From: DSUN01 sp035527715 | GTDB lineage: Bacteria; Planctomycetota; PUPC01; DSUN01 | DNA length: 64,000 bases | NCBI GenBank assembly: GCA_035527715.1 | Contig: DATKZY010000254.1 | Span: forward strand, 24,755 to 88,754 | Reading direction: 5' to 3' | In this document: positions 51,080 through 59,346 of the stretch, one piece after another | Position numbering within the stretch: position 1 is the first letter of the stretch | How the letters are laid out: each line of letters starts with the position of its first letter | Translations under genes and position numbers: made by a program | The notes under the pieces: generated by a model | Database searches by the model: none | Told to the model about the DNA's origin: nothing | The model's input: only the letters and a program-made list of their open reading frames with translations

Positions 51080-51649
51080 GTGGGCGCGGACGATGATTCG
51101 CTCGACCTCGTGCGGCGGTGCCTCGATGGGCAGGAGGAGGCGCAGCGGGAACTGGTCCGCCGCTATACGGGGCTGTGCCTCACCATCGCCTCCCGAATCC
51201 TGGGCGGCAAGGACAGGTCGCACTTCGAGGACGCCGTCCAGGAAGCCTTCTACGCCATCTTCGCCCGGCTCGGCCAGTGGCAGGGGCAGAATCTCCCCGC
51301 CTGGATCGGCACCATCACGGCGCGGCAGGCGATTGACCTGCGCCGACGCCTCCGACGGACCCGGGCCGAGAGGACGGGGCTCGACGCCGCCGACGCGGCG
51401 GCGCCCCACTCGGACGGCCAGGCCGACCTCGCCGAATTGCGCGACGCCGTCGAGAAGGCCCGGGCGAGAATGACGCTGCGCCAGCAGCGGATCCTCGACG
51501 CGCTGCTGGAGGGGAAGCCCAAGGGCCAGATCGCCCGCGAGGTCGCCCTCTCGCCCCGAATGGTCTACTACGAGCTCGACGCGATTCGCCGGCTCGTCAG
51601 GAATTCCCTCGGCTCCATTGCAGAGGAAGACGAGAGCGGACGTCTATAG
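51080..51649 (+). CDS. ECF-type RNA polymerase sigma factor
   Basis: This 189-residue sigma-70 family ECF protein has region 2 at about 10-80 (CLDGQEEAQRELVRRYTGLC, DAVQEAFYAIFARLGQWQG) and region 4 at about 125-180 with the helix-turn-helix ALLEGKPKGQIAREVALSPRM. There is no extra C-terminal domain. The start is a GTG at 51080. The gene for an anti-sigma-like membrane protein follows by 17 bp, and a pilin gene follows that, so it is probably autoregulated with a local target. Confidence 0.93.
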   Translation: MGADDDSLDLVRRCLDGQEEAQRELVRRYTGLCLTIASRILGGKDRSHFEDAVQEAFYAIFARLGQWQGQNLPAWIGTITARQAIDLRRRLRRTRAERTGLDAADAAAPHSDGQADLAELRDAVEKARARMTLRQQRILDALLEGKPKGQIAREVALSPRMVYYELDAIRRLVRNSLGSIAEEDESGRL

Positions 51650-51666
51650 GTAAGGAGAGCAGTGAT

Positions 51667-52284
51667 ATGGCGGGTCCAAGGAGGTCGGTGCCCGAGGATG
51701 TCCTCCGGCAGCTTGCGGAGGAGATCCGCGTATGGCGGCGCGAGGCGGGCCGCAGCCCGGCCGCCGTGGACGATGCGACGCTGGCGGCGTATGCCGCCGG
51801 GGCGCTCGGCGAGGTGGAGCGGAGGCGGGTCGAGGAGCAACTGGCCGGCTCACCCGAGCTGGCGGAGGTGGCGACCGTGGTGCGAGAGGCCCTTGAACAG
51901 AGGGATTGGCAGGACGCGGGGGCCGACCTCGCGCCCAGGCTCCGCCTGCCCCTCGTCCTCGGCCCCGACGCGCCGCCGGTGCCAGCCGCCGAGGCGCAGC
52001 CACGTGCGCGGACGCTCTGGCGGGTGCCGCGATGGGCAGGCGTGGCCGCCCTGGCCGGCGCCTTCTTTGTGGGCATTGGCGTCGGCGCGCTCACCGTCGG
52101 CCCAGCCGTGAGCGACCTCTTCCGGGTCAGCACCGAGCGCCTGGGCGGCGAGACCGATGCGACGCTCGACTCGGGCATCACCGACAGCGCCGCGGGCAAC
52201 GTGCGCAGGGGCCTCTCCGACCTCAAGGACCTCAAGGATCACAAGGACGCGAAGGACGTCAAGGCGTTGAAGGACACGCCGTAG
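51667..52284 (+). CDS. Anti-sigma-like membrane protein with pilin-like tail
   Basis: 205 residues. The cytoplasmic N-terminal part (about 34-75) has DDATLAAYAAGALGEVERRR, the helix pattern of anti-sigma domains, but lacks their Zn His/Cys ligands. One membrane segment lies at about 122-146. The outside tail (148-187) aligns without gaps to residues 39-78 of the pilin gene product next door, 23 of 40 identical (both with DLF, RLG, ATLD and GLS positions). The end is a charged KD-repeat (KDLKDHKDAKDVK). It lacks a prepilin signal, so it should stay in the membrane. The role is inferred: it restrains the sigma factor and reads pilin state. Confidence 0.75.
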   Translation: MAGPRRSVPEDVLRQLAEEIRVWRREAGRSPAAVDDATLAAYAAGALGEVERRRVEEQLAGSPELAEVATVVREALEQRDWQDAGADLAPRLRLPLVLGPDAPPVPAAEAQPRARTLWRVPRWAGVAALAGAFFVGIGVGALTVGPAVSDLFRVSTERLGGETDATLDSGITDSAAGNVRRGLSDLKDLKDHKDAKDVKALKDTP

Positions 52285-52306
52285 GACATCAGTAGGAGGC
52301 CAAGGG

Positions 52307-52555
52307 ATGTTCCAGACGCGTCGGTGGTGTGTGCGGGGCCAGGCCACGACCGAGTACATCCTCATCGTGGTGCTGGTGGCGGTGCTCTCGATCGGGATCA
52401 TCACGGTGTTCGGGAACCAGGTGCGCGACCTCTTCGGCGTCGCCACCCGGCGGCTCGGCGCGGAGGAGGGCGCGACGCTTGACCCGGCAATCACCGCCCA
52501 GGCTCAAAACGAGGTCGTGCAGGGGCTCTCGAAGCTCAAGGGGAGCGGCAACTGA
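52307..52555 (+). CDS. Small Flp/class III-type pilin
   Basis: 82 residues. The start MFQTRRWCVRGQATTEYILI has a class III or Flp-type prepilin pattern: cleavage after Gly11, Gln at +1, Glu16 at +5, then a hydrophobic helix (about 16-36). The 45-residue tail (VRDLFGVATRRL, ATLDPAIT) is short, as in Flp pilins. The tail matches the anti-sigma-like protein encoded upstream. No prepilin peptidase or assembly ATPase lies within the window, so these would be encoded elsewhere. Confidence 0.75.
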   Translation: MFQTRRWCVRGQATTEYILIVVLVAVLSIGIITVFGNQVRDLFGVATRRLGAEEGATLDPAITAQAQNEVVQGLSKLKGSGN

Positions 52556-52582
52556 AGGGCCACGCGGACCCGGGGCGAGAAT

Positions 52583-54502
52583 TCAGTCCGCGGGGCGCTC
52601 GACGAGCAGGGACGCGACATCCACCTGGTAGCCGTCGCCCGTCGTCTCGAAGACCAGCGTGTTTTCCGCCTTGAGCAGCTTGGGGTCGAGCGGCACGTCG
52701 GTGATCCAGTCGTGCGCAGGGAGGGGGATCGCGGTGCCGTTGACGCGCACGCTGCCCTCCGCGCCCCGGACGCCTTCGAGGACAACTCTCATCCGGGCCG
52801 CCTCGGCTCGGCTGAGCAGCTTCTCATCAAGCGTGACGGGGAGGGTCACAGGCTTCCCCTTCTCGACTTTGTTGAGCACGCCCCTGGCGAAGAACTGGTG
52901 TCGGAGCCATTGCGTCGTGGTGGGCGGCGTGCCCCTCAGGGGGAAGACGAGTTTCACACCGGTCTTCTGCACGATCTTCACCTCGCCCGCGAAGCGGCTT
53001 CCGTTGGCGGGGACCGGTTCCTCGTGGAACTCTAGCGCGCCCTTCTCCTCCTTCGCCGTGACCCACACTTTGCGTCCCGGCTCGAGGGCCGTGCCGGCCG
53101 GGGCGTCAATGGCCAGGCGAATGGTGCGCTCCTCCTTGTGGTCGTTGAAGACGACGACGACCAGCTTGTCGCCATTGAGGACAGCGACGGGCCAGACGTT
53201 GGGGTCGTCGCAGGCCGCGTGGACGAGCCGGCCGCGGAAGTCCTTCAGCAGCTTGAAAAGAAACTCGTCGCCGCCGCCGCCCCAGCCGGGCGTGAGCGAG
53301 CCGTGGGCGGTGCGTGCCGCCGCCTTGTCGGGGCAGCGATAGGTCAGCTCGATGATATCGCGCAGGCCGTAGTTGTAGGCGCCGTAGGGCGTGGCGCTGC
53401 TGTGGCGGGCGCCCGGCACGGCGGGGTCCACGCAGCCGGCCGTCTCGGTGTTGTAGCAGTGGAGGCGTTTGCCGTGCTCGGCGAGGGCGTAGCCGACGAG
53501 CACCTCGTAGGTGGCGGCATTGACCCGCGTGTCGGAGCCGTAGTGGTGCTCGCACACGCCGTCGAGCCACTGGATCGCCTCGTCGATCATCGGCTTGTAG
53601 AGGATTTCCCAGGACTTCCAGCCGTTGGCCGGCAGGTTGAAGCACCAGCCGCCGACGATGGTGACGGCGGGATTCGTCTCCTTAATCGCCTTGGCCCAGG
53701 GCAGGAACATCCACATGTAGAAATCGTAGTTCTGCTTGCCCGACCAGAAGGAGACGGCGGTCGGGTCGTAGACGTCCCAGTGCTCGACGACGGTATAGGT
53801 TTGCTCCTCGTTCTTGGTGAAGTAGTATCCGAGGCGGTGGCGGAAGGTGTCGCCGGCCCTGGCGCCCTTGGGCACGGGCACGAGGTGCGCGATCTTCCCG
53901 TCCTCGCCGCGCGCCCACAGGCGGCGCCAGCGGAGGTGCTGGAGCGGCTTGTCCCAGCCCTTGATCGTCACAGGCCCATCGTCGGTCGCCTTCGAGGCAT
54001 CGTAGTACTTGGGGTCGTAGTTCTTTCGGCTGCGCTCGGCCCAGTTGAGGTAGGGCTCGTTCCAGAACTCCGCGTAGCCGTGCCAGCCCAGCTCCTTGCA
54101 GCGTTGGGCGTACTTGCGGCCGATCTCGCGGAAGAACTCCTCGTATTTCGGGTTGGTCAGCACGGTGGCGGGGGCATAGCGGTCGCCCTGGCAGTCAATG
54201 ACCATGAACAGGTTCTTGAAGGGCGCTCGCAGCTTCCCCTCCTTGTCCCAGGCGACGGAGCCTGCGCCCGCGCCGAAGTGAATCTGGCGGAAGCTCTCGA
54301 CGCCCCACTCCTGCCGCATCTCCTCGGTGAGCTTGGTGTCGGCATGCAGGCCCATCAGCCCCTTCGGGAACTCCGTGTGGCCGTTCACCTCCAGCAGCCG
54401 CCCGGTGACCTTCACCTGCGTCTCCGCGGCCGCCGTGCGAAGGGACGGTTCGAGCGCGGCCAGGCACACTGCCAGAAGGCCAAGTCGCGCTCCATGTGTC
54501 AC
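52583..54502 (-). CDS. Secreted glycoside hydrolase-like protein, clan GH-A type
   Basis: 639 residues from the GTG at 54502, with a signal peptide (to about 26). The TIM-barrel part has YAEFWNEPYLNW with the acid/base NEP motif, VTIVGGWCFN, DGVCEHHYGSD and CYNTETAG with a candidate nucleophile Glu. It resembles GH39/GH86-type clan GH-A enzymes but the family cannot be named. The C-terminal part (from about 450) has two beta domains. The start overlaps the stop of the methyltransferase gene (GTGA), so they are coupled. Confidence 0.78.
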   Translation of the reverse strand: MTHGARLGLLAVCLAALEPSLRTAAAETQVKVTGRLLEVNGHTEFPKGLMGLHADTKLTEEMRQEWGVESFRQIHFGAGAGSVAWDKEGKLRAPFKNLFMVIDCQGDRYAPATVLTNPKYEEFFREIGRKYAQRCKELGWHGYAEFWNEPYLNWAERSRKNYDPKYYDASKATDDGPVTIKGWDKPLQHLRWRRLWARGEDGKIAHLVPVPKGARAGDTFRHRLGYYFTKNEEQTYTVVEHWDVYDPTAVSFWSGKQNYDFYMWMFLPWAKAIKETNPAVTIVGGWCFNLPANGWKSWEILYKPMIDEAIQWLDGVCEHHYGSDTRVNAATYEVLVGYALAEHGKRLHCYNTETAGCVDPAVPGARHSSATPYGAYNYGLRDIIELTYRCPDKAAARTAHGSLTPGWGGGGDEFLFKLLKDFRGRLVHAACDDPNVWPVAVLNGDKLVVVVFNDHKEERTIRLAIDAPAGTALEPGRKVWVTAKEEKGALEFHEEPVPANGSRFAGEVKIVQKTGVKLVFPLRGTPPTTTQWLRHQFFARGVLNKVEKGKPVTLPVTLDEKLLSRAEAARMRVVLEGVRGAEGSVRVNGTAIPLPAHDWITDVPLDPKLLKAENTLVFETTGDGYQVDVASLLVERPAD

Positions 54503-55278
54503 GGGCCGGCTCCTCGGTCTGCGACGCCAAGCTTCTCCGCGGCCACGATGAGGGTTTCGCCGAAGAACACCGCGGCGGAGAACAGGGTCCTGAACACCTC
54601 CCAGTCGCGGCGGCGCCGCGCCGGGTCGTCGTTCCGCGCGAAGCTGAGGGCCGCGTAGAGCGCCGAAACGGGGTAGAGGACAGCGAACGGGAGACTCGCC
54701 AGCTTCACGCGGTTGGCTCGCGCCGCCCGGATGCGGAAGCCGTTCGTGTGCAGCATGTAGCGGAGCCACGGGAAGCTGATCGGCGCGAGATGGTGGCGGG
54801 GCGACGGCTTGGCCTCGTCGGGTGGGCGCTTGAACTTGCTGTGGAAGCCGCTCATCAGGAACCGGAATCGGCTGCGGATCGAGCTGACATTCGGCGTCGA
54901 GACCACGAGCAGCCCCCCGGGTCGCAGCACGCGGCCGAACTCGCGGATCACGTGGAACGGGTTCTCGAGGTGCTCGATCCCGTCCACGCACGCCACGCAG
55001 TCGAAGCACCCGTCGTCGTACGGCAGCCGCTGCTGGAGATCGCCCACGTGGAACTCGACGCCCTCGATCCGCGGCACTCCGGCATCGCAGTCCAGGCACC
55101 ACATCTCGCAGCCGCGTTGGGCGAGCCGCCAGGCGAGCGCGCCCTCGCCGCAGGGCGCGTCGAGCACCTTGCCGCCCCCGTGGCGCAGGATCAGCTCGGC
55201 CACCGCCTCGTGGGTGCCCGACGAGGTGTTCGCCTTCGGAGAGCGCCCCCCCTTGATCCGCACGCTTGTCGGGGTCAT
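54499..55278 (-). CDS. Class I SAM-dependent methyltransferase
   Basis: 259 residues. The Rossmann methyltransferase motif I is VLDAPCGEGALAWRLAQRG, then WCLDCDAGV, FDCVACVDGIEHLENP and LRPGGLLVVSTPN, i.e. the UbiE/Methyltransf_11 type. C-terminal hydrophobic helices (about 195-250) may bind a membrane. The ATG at 55278 follows GAGGA; an ATG at 55302 is possible but has no good ribosome-binding site. The substrate is unknown. It is coupled by GTGA to the glycosidase gene downstream. Confidence 0.88.
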   Translation of the reverse strand: MTPTSVRIKGGRSPKANTSSGTHEAVAELILRHGGGKVLDAPCGEGALAWRLAQRGCEMWCLDCDAGVPRIEGVEFHVGDLQQRLPYDDGCFDCVACVDGIEHLENPFHVIREFGRVLRPGGLLVVSTPNVSSIRSRFRFLMSGFHSKFKRPPDEAKPSPRHHLAPISFPWLRYMLHTNGFRIRAARANRVKLASLPFAVLYPVSALYAALSFARNDDPARRRRDWEVFRTLFSAAVFFGETLIVAAEKLGVADRGAGP

Positions 55279-55361
55279 TCGCGTCCTCGCACGACCGGCC
55301 ATTCCAGCCCGCCAGCATCCTACGGGACATCCCTTGCCGTGTCAATGGGGTTCGGAGACGG

Positions 55362-56423
55362 TCAGAACCGGCTGAAGACCTCCACGGGCAGGCCGGTCTC
55401 CACCGACTCCCACGCCGCGGCGGCGACGGCGGCGGCACGGGCGCCGTCGAGGACGCCCGGGCTGGGCTCCAGGTCGCGGTCAAGGCAGTCCTGGAAGTGG
55501 CGCATGTAGCGGATGACCGTGGCCCCGTGGCCGTAGACGCTCGTGTCGCGCTCCGGCTCGAAGTGCGTGACCACAGGCTCCTTGGCGGGGAAGCGGTCGA
55601 GGACGACGCGGAGCTGGCCGGGCTTGTTGTCGGTGAACTCGGCGACCGCGGTGCCCTTCGTACCGTAGAGGGTCACCTGCATCATCGGCAGCGGCGGCTC
55701 GACGACGTCGTAGAGGCCCTTCACCTGGGCGATCACGCCGCCCGCGAACCGCAGGTTGAGGAAGAAGAGGTTCTTGAGCGGATATTCGGGCGTCAGGCGG
55801 CCTTTGGCGGCGTAGCAGTGGACCTCCTCGGCGTCGCCCAGGAAGCAGCGGAGGATGTCCACGGGATGCGTCACGCCGCCGTACATGAAGTCCTGCGGCA
55901 TCTCCAGCCGCCAGGGGGTCAGGGCGTAGACGGGCCGCAGGTCGTGGATGTAGAAGGCTTCGGCGGCCATGAGGTCGCCCAATTCCCCGTCGGCGACCAT
56001 GCGGCATAGGGCGAGGAACTGGCGGTCGAAGCGCATCGTCTGGCCGACGAGGAACTTCCGCCCGCTCCGCCGGACCGCGGCCACAACGGCTTTCGCCTGG
56101 TCGAGGCTCGCGACCATCGGCTTCGTGCACACGACGTGTTTGCCGGCCTCCAGCGCCGCGATGCAGTGCTCGGCGTGGAGCGCGTCGGGCGAGTAGACCG
56201 CGACCACGTCCACCTCGGGCCGCCGCACCAGCTCGCGGCAGTCGGTCGTGGCGAACGGGATGCCCTGCTCACGGGCGAACGGCTCGAGGATTTCGCGTCG
56301 TTTCGCGCACGCGGCCACGAGGCGGAAGCGCAGATCGGGCACGCTGGCCAGCAGCGTCGTCGTGCTGCCCATGTTGTGCGGATTGATCCCGATCACCCCC
56401 AGCCCGATCGTCGCCTTGCTCAT
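55362..56423 (-). CDS. Gfo/Idh/MocA family oxidoreductase
   Basis: 353 residues, cytoplasmic. The Rossmann start is LGVIGINPHNMGSTTT, with a glycine loop in which NPHNMG replaces the usual GxGxxG. VYSPDALHAEHCIAALEAGKHV and CTKPMVAS follow, with the catalytic Lys. YGGVTHPVDILRCFLGDAEEV is the family His region. The altered loop may affect cofactor choice. It is the first gene upstream of the methyltransferase and hydrolase genes on the same strand, 83 bp away. Confidence 0.9.
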   Translation of the reverse strand: MSKATIGLGVIGINPHNMGSTTTLLASVPDLRFRLVAACAKRREILEPFAREQGIPFATTDCRELVRRPEVDVVAVYSPDALHAEHCIAALEAGKHVVCTKPMVASLDQAKAVVAAVRRSGRKFLVGQTMRFDRQFLALCRMVADGELGDLMAAEAFYIHDLRPVYALTPWRLEMPQDFMYGGVTHPVDILRCFLGDAEEVHCYAAKGRLTPEYPLKNLFFLNLRFAGGVIAQVKGLYDVVEPPLPMMQVTLYGTKGTAVAEFTDNKPGQLRVVLDRFPAKEPVVTHFEPERDTSVYGHGATVIRYMRHFQDCLDRDLEPSPGVLDGARAAAVAAAAWESVETGLPVEVFSRF

Positions 56424-56776
56424 GCCTGGCCTCCAACCATCGCCTCGAAGCCGCTCGCGCCCCTGGCTTATAGCGCATGCCCTCCGCCGCCGCAAGCCGT
56501 TGACGACTACGGATGGAATGACCGCCGTTTAGCCCCCGAACGGGGCGATTCAATGGCCATGAAGCGCCCCCGTCGGGGGCTTTGTTGGGGGGCCGCACGA
56601 TCCCAGGGCTCCCTTCGGTCGCCCTGGGCTACGACTGGCTCGCCCACTTCGTGGGCTACCAGGTGAGTGTCGCATCAACCCCGTGATCGCGCAGAAGCAA
56701 CGCCGCCCCGTCAAGCAGCTTGCCAGCGAAATCCTGAAGCAGAAGCTCGCGCCGGTCTGAGAGTATCCGAGATTCG
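56424..56776. other. 353-bp stretch without a full gene; chain of palindromes
   Basis: It holds four short hairpins in a row (listed next). No full gene is supported. It separates the oxidoreductase gene from the SIR2-like gene, both on the minus strand. Confidence 0.65.
56532..56656. repeat. Four palindromes in a row
   Basis: GCCCCCGAACGGGGC (56532-56546), GCCCCCGTCGGGGGC with TTTGTT after it (56566-56586, terminator-like on the plus strand), CCCAGGGC/GCCCTGGG (56602-56609 and 56621-56628) and GCCCACTTCGTGGGC (56642-56656). Most share a GC stem with a small TTCG/GTCG-like loop. Confidence 0.65.
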
Positions 56777-57778
56777 CTATGAGCCGAGCCGACCGGGCTC
56801 CTTGATGGCTTCAATGACCTTCTTGGGCACGACCTTCAGTTCCCCGTGCCAGTCACTGCCAGCCCATTGCGGAAGCAACTGCTCTGCTTTTCTCGCGAGC
56901 TGGCCGGTCGGGCCACCCGGGTCATAGGCGGTGCCGAATATCTCCGCCGTCGGACACAGGTTTCTCCCTGACCATATCGGCTCGATCCTTTCCAGGTTTC
57001 TCTGATCGTATCCAAAGCCGAGAAACAGCACGCGCGAAGCCAGGATCAGGAGGGGGCGGTCCCCGGCCAATGCCCTGTCGCTCGGCGGCTCGAACACTAG
57101 CCGCAGTTGTCGCGCAGCTTCCATGACCCTTTCACCGAGATCCTCGTTTGGTGCGAGACCGTAGGGAACCTTATCGTAGTCACCCGGACGCCAGGGGAGG
57201 TCACCGAAATGACCGTGAACATGATCGATAATGATCCTCTGGGTGTCGTTTATGAGCATGATGTCTCTGGCGCATTCTGGGCCGAACCGTTCGTTCAGAG
57301 TCAACCAGAACCAGTGCTCAAAGGACCGCTCATAGTTGAACGTGATGACGGCCAGCTTCATGGGCTCCTCGCACCACCAGTCGAACAGAGCCTCGTACCA
57401 GTCTTTGGTTCGTAGAAGCTCGGACTCGTCTTCCCTGGGCAGGAGGCAGCTTGCTATGGCTATTTTCCCCAAGTGCAAGAGATCAGTATTGCTCTCCAGG
57501 AAGTCGTCAATAGAGCTATGCGTGGAGTCGCTCAGCCTTCGGACGAAATGCTCGGCCTTGGCCCTGCGCTCGCAGCAAGTGCCACCGTAAGCCTTCATGG
57601 CCTCGAAGAAGCCGAGGAACTGATCGCATATTTCCTTCACGAGTTCTTTGCCGATTGGGAAGCCATAAGGGCGGCTGGCGCCTGCGCCAAGCACCAGAGC
57701 CGTACATCCGTTGAAGTCTGGCGACTCGATAGTCTTGGCGGTCCCCATGGCAGGCGCAGCGCTGACTGGCGGTGACAT
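56777..57778 (-). CDS. Stand-alone SIR2-like protein
   Basis: 333 residues. Rossmann NAD motifs: ALVLGAGASRPYGFPIGKEL (GAGAS at 31-35), AVITFNYERSFE (TFNY at 146-149, Asn148 as the probable NAD-hydrolysis residue), DHVHGHFGDLP (His188 as catalytic base) and VLFLGFGYDQRNLE. Such SIR2-like domains act in several anti-phage systems by NAD depletion. No partner gene (Argonaute, HerA, TIR or receptor) is adjacent. Base composition and codon use look less GC-biased than neighbours, suggesting transfer. The ATG follows GGAGGA. A stand-alone defence or regulatory role is inferred. Confidence 0.85.
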   Translation of the reverse strand: MSPPVSAAPAMGTAKTIESPDFNGCTALVLGAGASRPYGFPIGKELVKEICDQFLGFFEAMKAYGGTCCERRAKAEHFVRRLSDSTHSSIDDFLESNTDLLHLGKIAIASCLLPREDESELLRTKDWYEALFDWWCEEPMKLAVITFNYERSFEHWFWLTLNERFGPECARDIMLINDTQRIIIDHVHGHFGDLPWRPGDYDKVPYGLAPNEDLGERVMEAARQLRLVFEPPSDRALAGDRPLLILASRVLFLGFGYDQRNLERIEPIWSGRNLCPTAEIFGTAYDPGGPTGQLARKAEQLLPQWAGSDWHGELKVVPKKVIEAIKEPGRLGS

Positions 57779-57942
57779 CGCATCCTCCTCTACCCTGAAC
57801 CGTAACCTCGCGCGACCCTAACGACGGGCCACATCATACTGCATTCTCGGCCATCACGGGGTTGTGGTAGAAAACTGTTGACCCTGCTGCTATACTACGC
57901 CCCGTACACGGGCAGTTGACTGAGGAAATCCCCATTCGGGAG

Positions 57943-59346
57943 ATGATGATGCCCAAGGTCGTCGGCAAGTCGGCGGGGTGGAAGGGGCCGGTGGAGGAGT
58001 TCACGCGGAACAAGGGGTCCGTGGGACGGCGAAAGGTCGTCTTCGTCGGGGCGTCCTACAAGTTCGTGCACCGGGTGTTCCGCGACATGCTGCTGGTCGG
58101 GGGGTTCGACGAGTGCGAGGTAGTGGTGCACGACCTCGACCCCGAGCCGATGAAGCTGGTGGGCGACCTGGTGGAACGCATGGCCCGCCAGAAGCGGACG
58201 AAGGTCGCCGTGACCCGCGCGCTCGACCGCACGGCGGCGCTGAAGGACGCCGATGTGGTGCTCCTGTCGATCACGACGGGCGGGCAGGAGAGCGATTTCC
58301 GCTCGTTCGAGGTCTGCGCGAAATACGGCATCCCGGTCGGCGTGGGCGATACGCTGGGGCCGACCGCTCTCGCCCGCAACCTGCGCGAAATCCCCGTCGT
58401 CGTCGAGCTGGTGCGCGAGATGGAGCGGCTGTGCCCGAAGGCGGTGCTGCTGAATTTTACCAACCCGATGTCGTGCGTCACCGGCGCCGCGGCACGCTAC
58501 AGCTCGATCCCCGCCTACGGCCTTTGCCACTCGGCCGACGCGCTGTTCCAGTATTTCGCCGAAATCTTCGGCTGCAATAAGAAGCAGGTCACGATGGAAC
58601 TGGGCGGCGTGAACCACCAGGCGTTCGTGACGAGGCTCTGGATTCGGGGCAAGGAGCGGACGCGGGACGTCCTGGCCGCCTCGCTCGCGTCGCAGGCGAA
58701 GCTGGCCGACGGCCTGATCGGCACGCACGAGGAGGTGAAGCTCCAGCAGGATATTTGTCGCCTGCTCGGCGCGTGGCCCTCGTGCGGCGGGACGCATCTG
58801 GCCGAGTTCTATCACTTCTTCTTCACGCCGCGGCGCATCGGGGGTTTCGACCACGGCATCAAGGAGATCCTCCCGGGCCGCGAGCGGTTCGGGCGGCGCG
58901 AGCCGCCGGCGATCCTGCGCGAGTGGGCCTACGGCCCCGAGCCGGTGGGCGATATGCACCTGCTCACGGCCGAGCACGCCCACGAGCTGATGTGGGCGCA
59001 CCTCACGGGCGAGCCGTTCACCCGCGCCCTCAACATCCTCAACACCGGCGACTTCATCCGCGGCCTGCCGCGCGACGCGTGTGTCGAGGTCATGGCCACC
59101 GTGGCGGGCACGAAGCTCACGGCGAAACCCATCGCGCTGCCGCCGGCCGTGCACTCGCTCGTCCAGCGATGGGTCACCATTCACGACCTGAGCATCCAGG
59201 CGGCGATGCACTGCGACCGCGAGGCGGCGCAGCAGGCCCTCTTCCTCGACCCGCACGTGCGGGACCTCTACGACATCCCGCTCGTCCTCGCCGACTTCCT
59301 GAAGGCCCTGGAGCCCTGGCTGCCGAGAGGCTGGTACGGTAGTTAG
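57943..59346 (+). CDS. GH4-family NAD-dependent glycosidase
   Basis: 467 residues. GH4 enzymes cleave alpha- or beta-glycosides by an oxidation-elimination path with NAD and Mn. KVVFVGASYKFVHRVFRDML is the NAD loop, LLNFTNPMS and GLCHSADALF hold Asn174 and the Cys195-His196 metal pair, and ELGGVNHQAF has His225. All are intact. The substrate is not clear (alpha-galactoside or galacturonide types are close). The ATG at 57943 follows CGGGAG; two adjacent ATGs and an upstream TTG are possible. It faces the Tat-exported protein gene with a 4-bp overlap of stop codons. Confidence 0.92.
   Translation: MMMPKVVGKSAGWKGPVEEFTRNKGSVGRRKVVFVGASYKFVHRVFRDMLLVGGFDECEVVVHDLDPEPMKLVGDLVERMARQKRTKVAVTRALDRTAALKDADVVLLSITTGGQESDFRSFEVCAKYGIPVGVGDTLGPTALARNLREIPVVVELVREMERLCPKAVLLNFTNPMSCVTGAAARYSSIPAYGLCHSADALFQYFAEIFGCNKKQVTMELGGVNHQAFVTRLWIRGKERTRDVLAASLASQAKLADGLIGTHEEVKLQQDICRLLGAWPSCGGTHLAEFYHFFFTPRRIGGFDHGIKEILPGRERFGRREPPAILREWAYGPEPVGDMHLLTAEHAHELMWAHLTGEPFTRALNILNTGDFIRGLPRDACVEVMATVAGTKLTAKPIALPPAVHSLVQRWVTIHDLSIQAAMHCDREAAQQALFLDPHVRDLYDIPLVLADFLKALEPWLPRGWYGS

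Noticed and set aside
56683..56760. A 25-codon frame (VIAQKQRRPVKQLASEIL...) like an antitoxin tail
   Set aside because: Too short, no start of its own and no toxin beside it; it could be a relic but cannot be supported.
57833..57896. TATGAT (minus) and TATACT (plus) in the gap between the SIR2 and GH4 genes
   Set aside because: Neither has a matching -35 box at the right distance.
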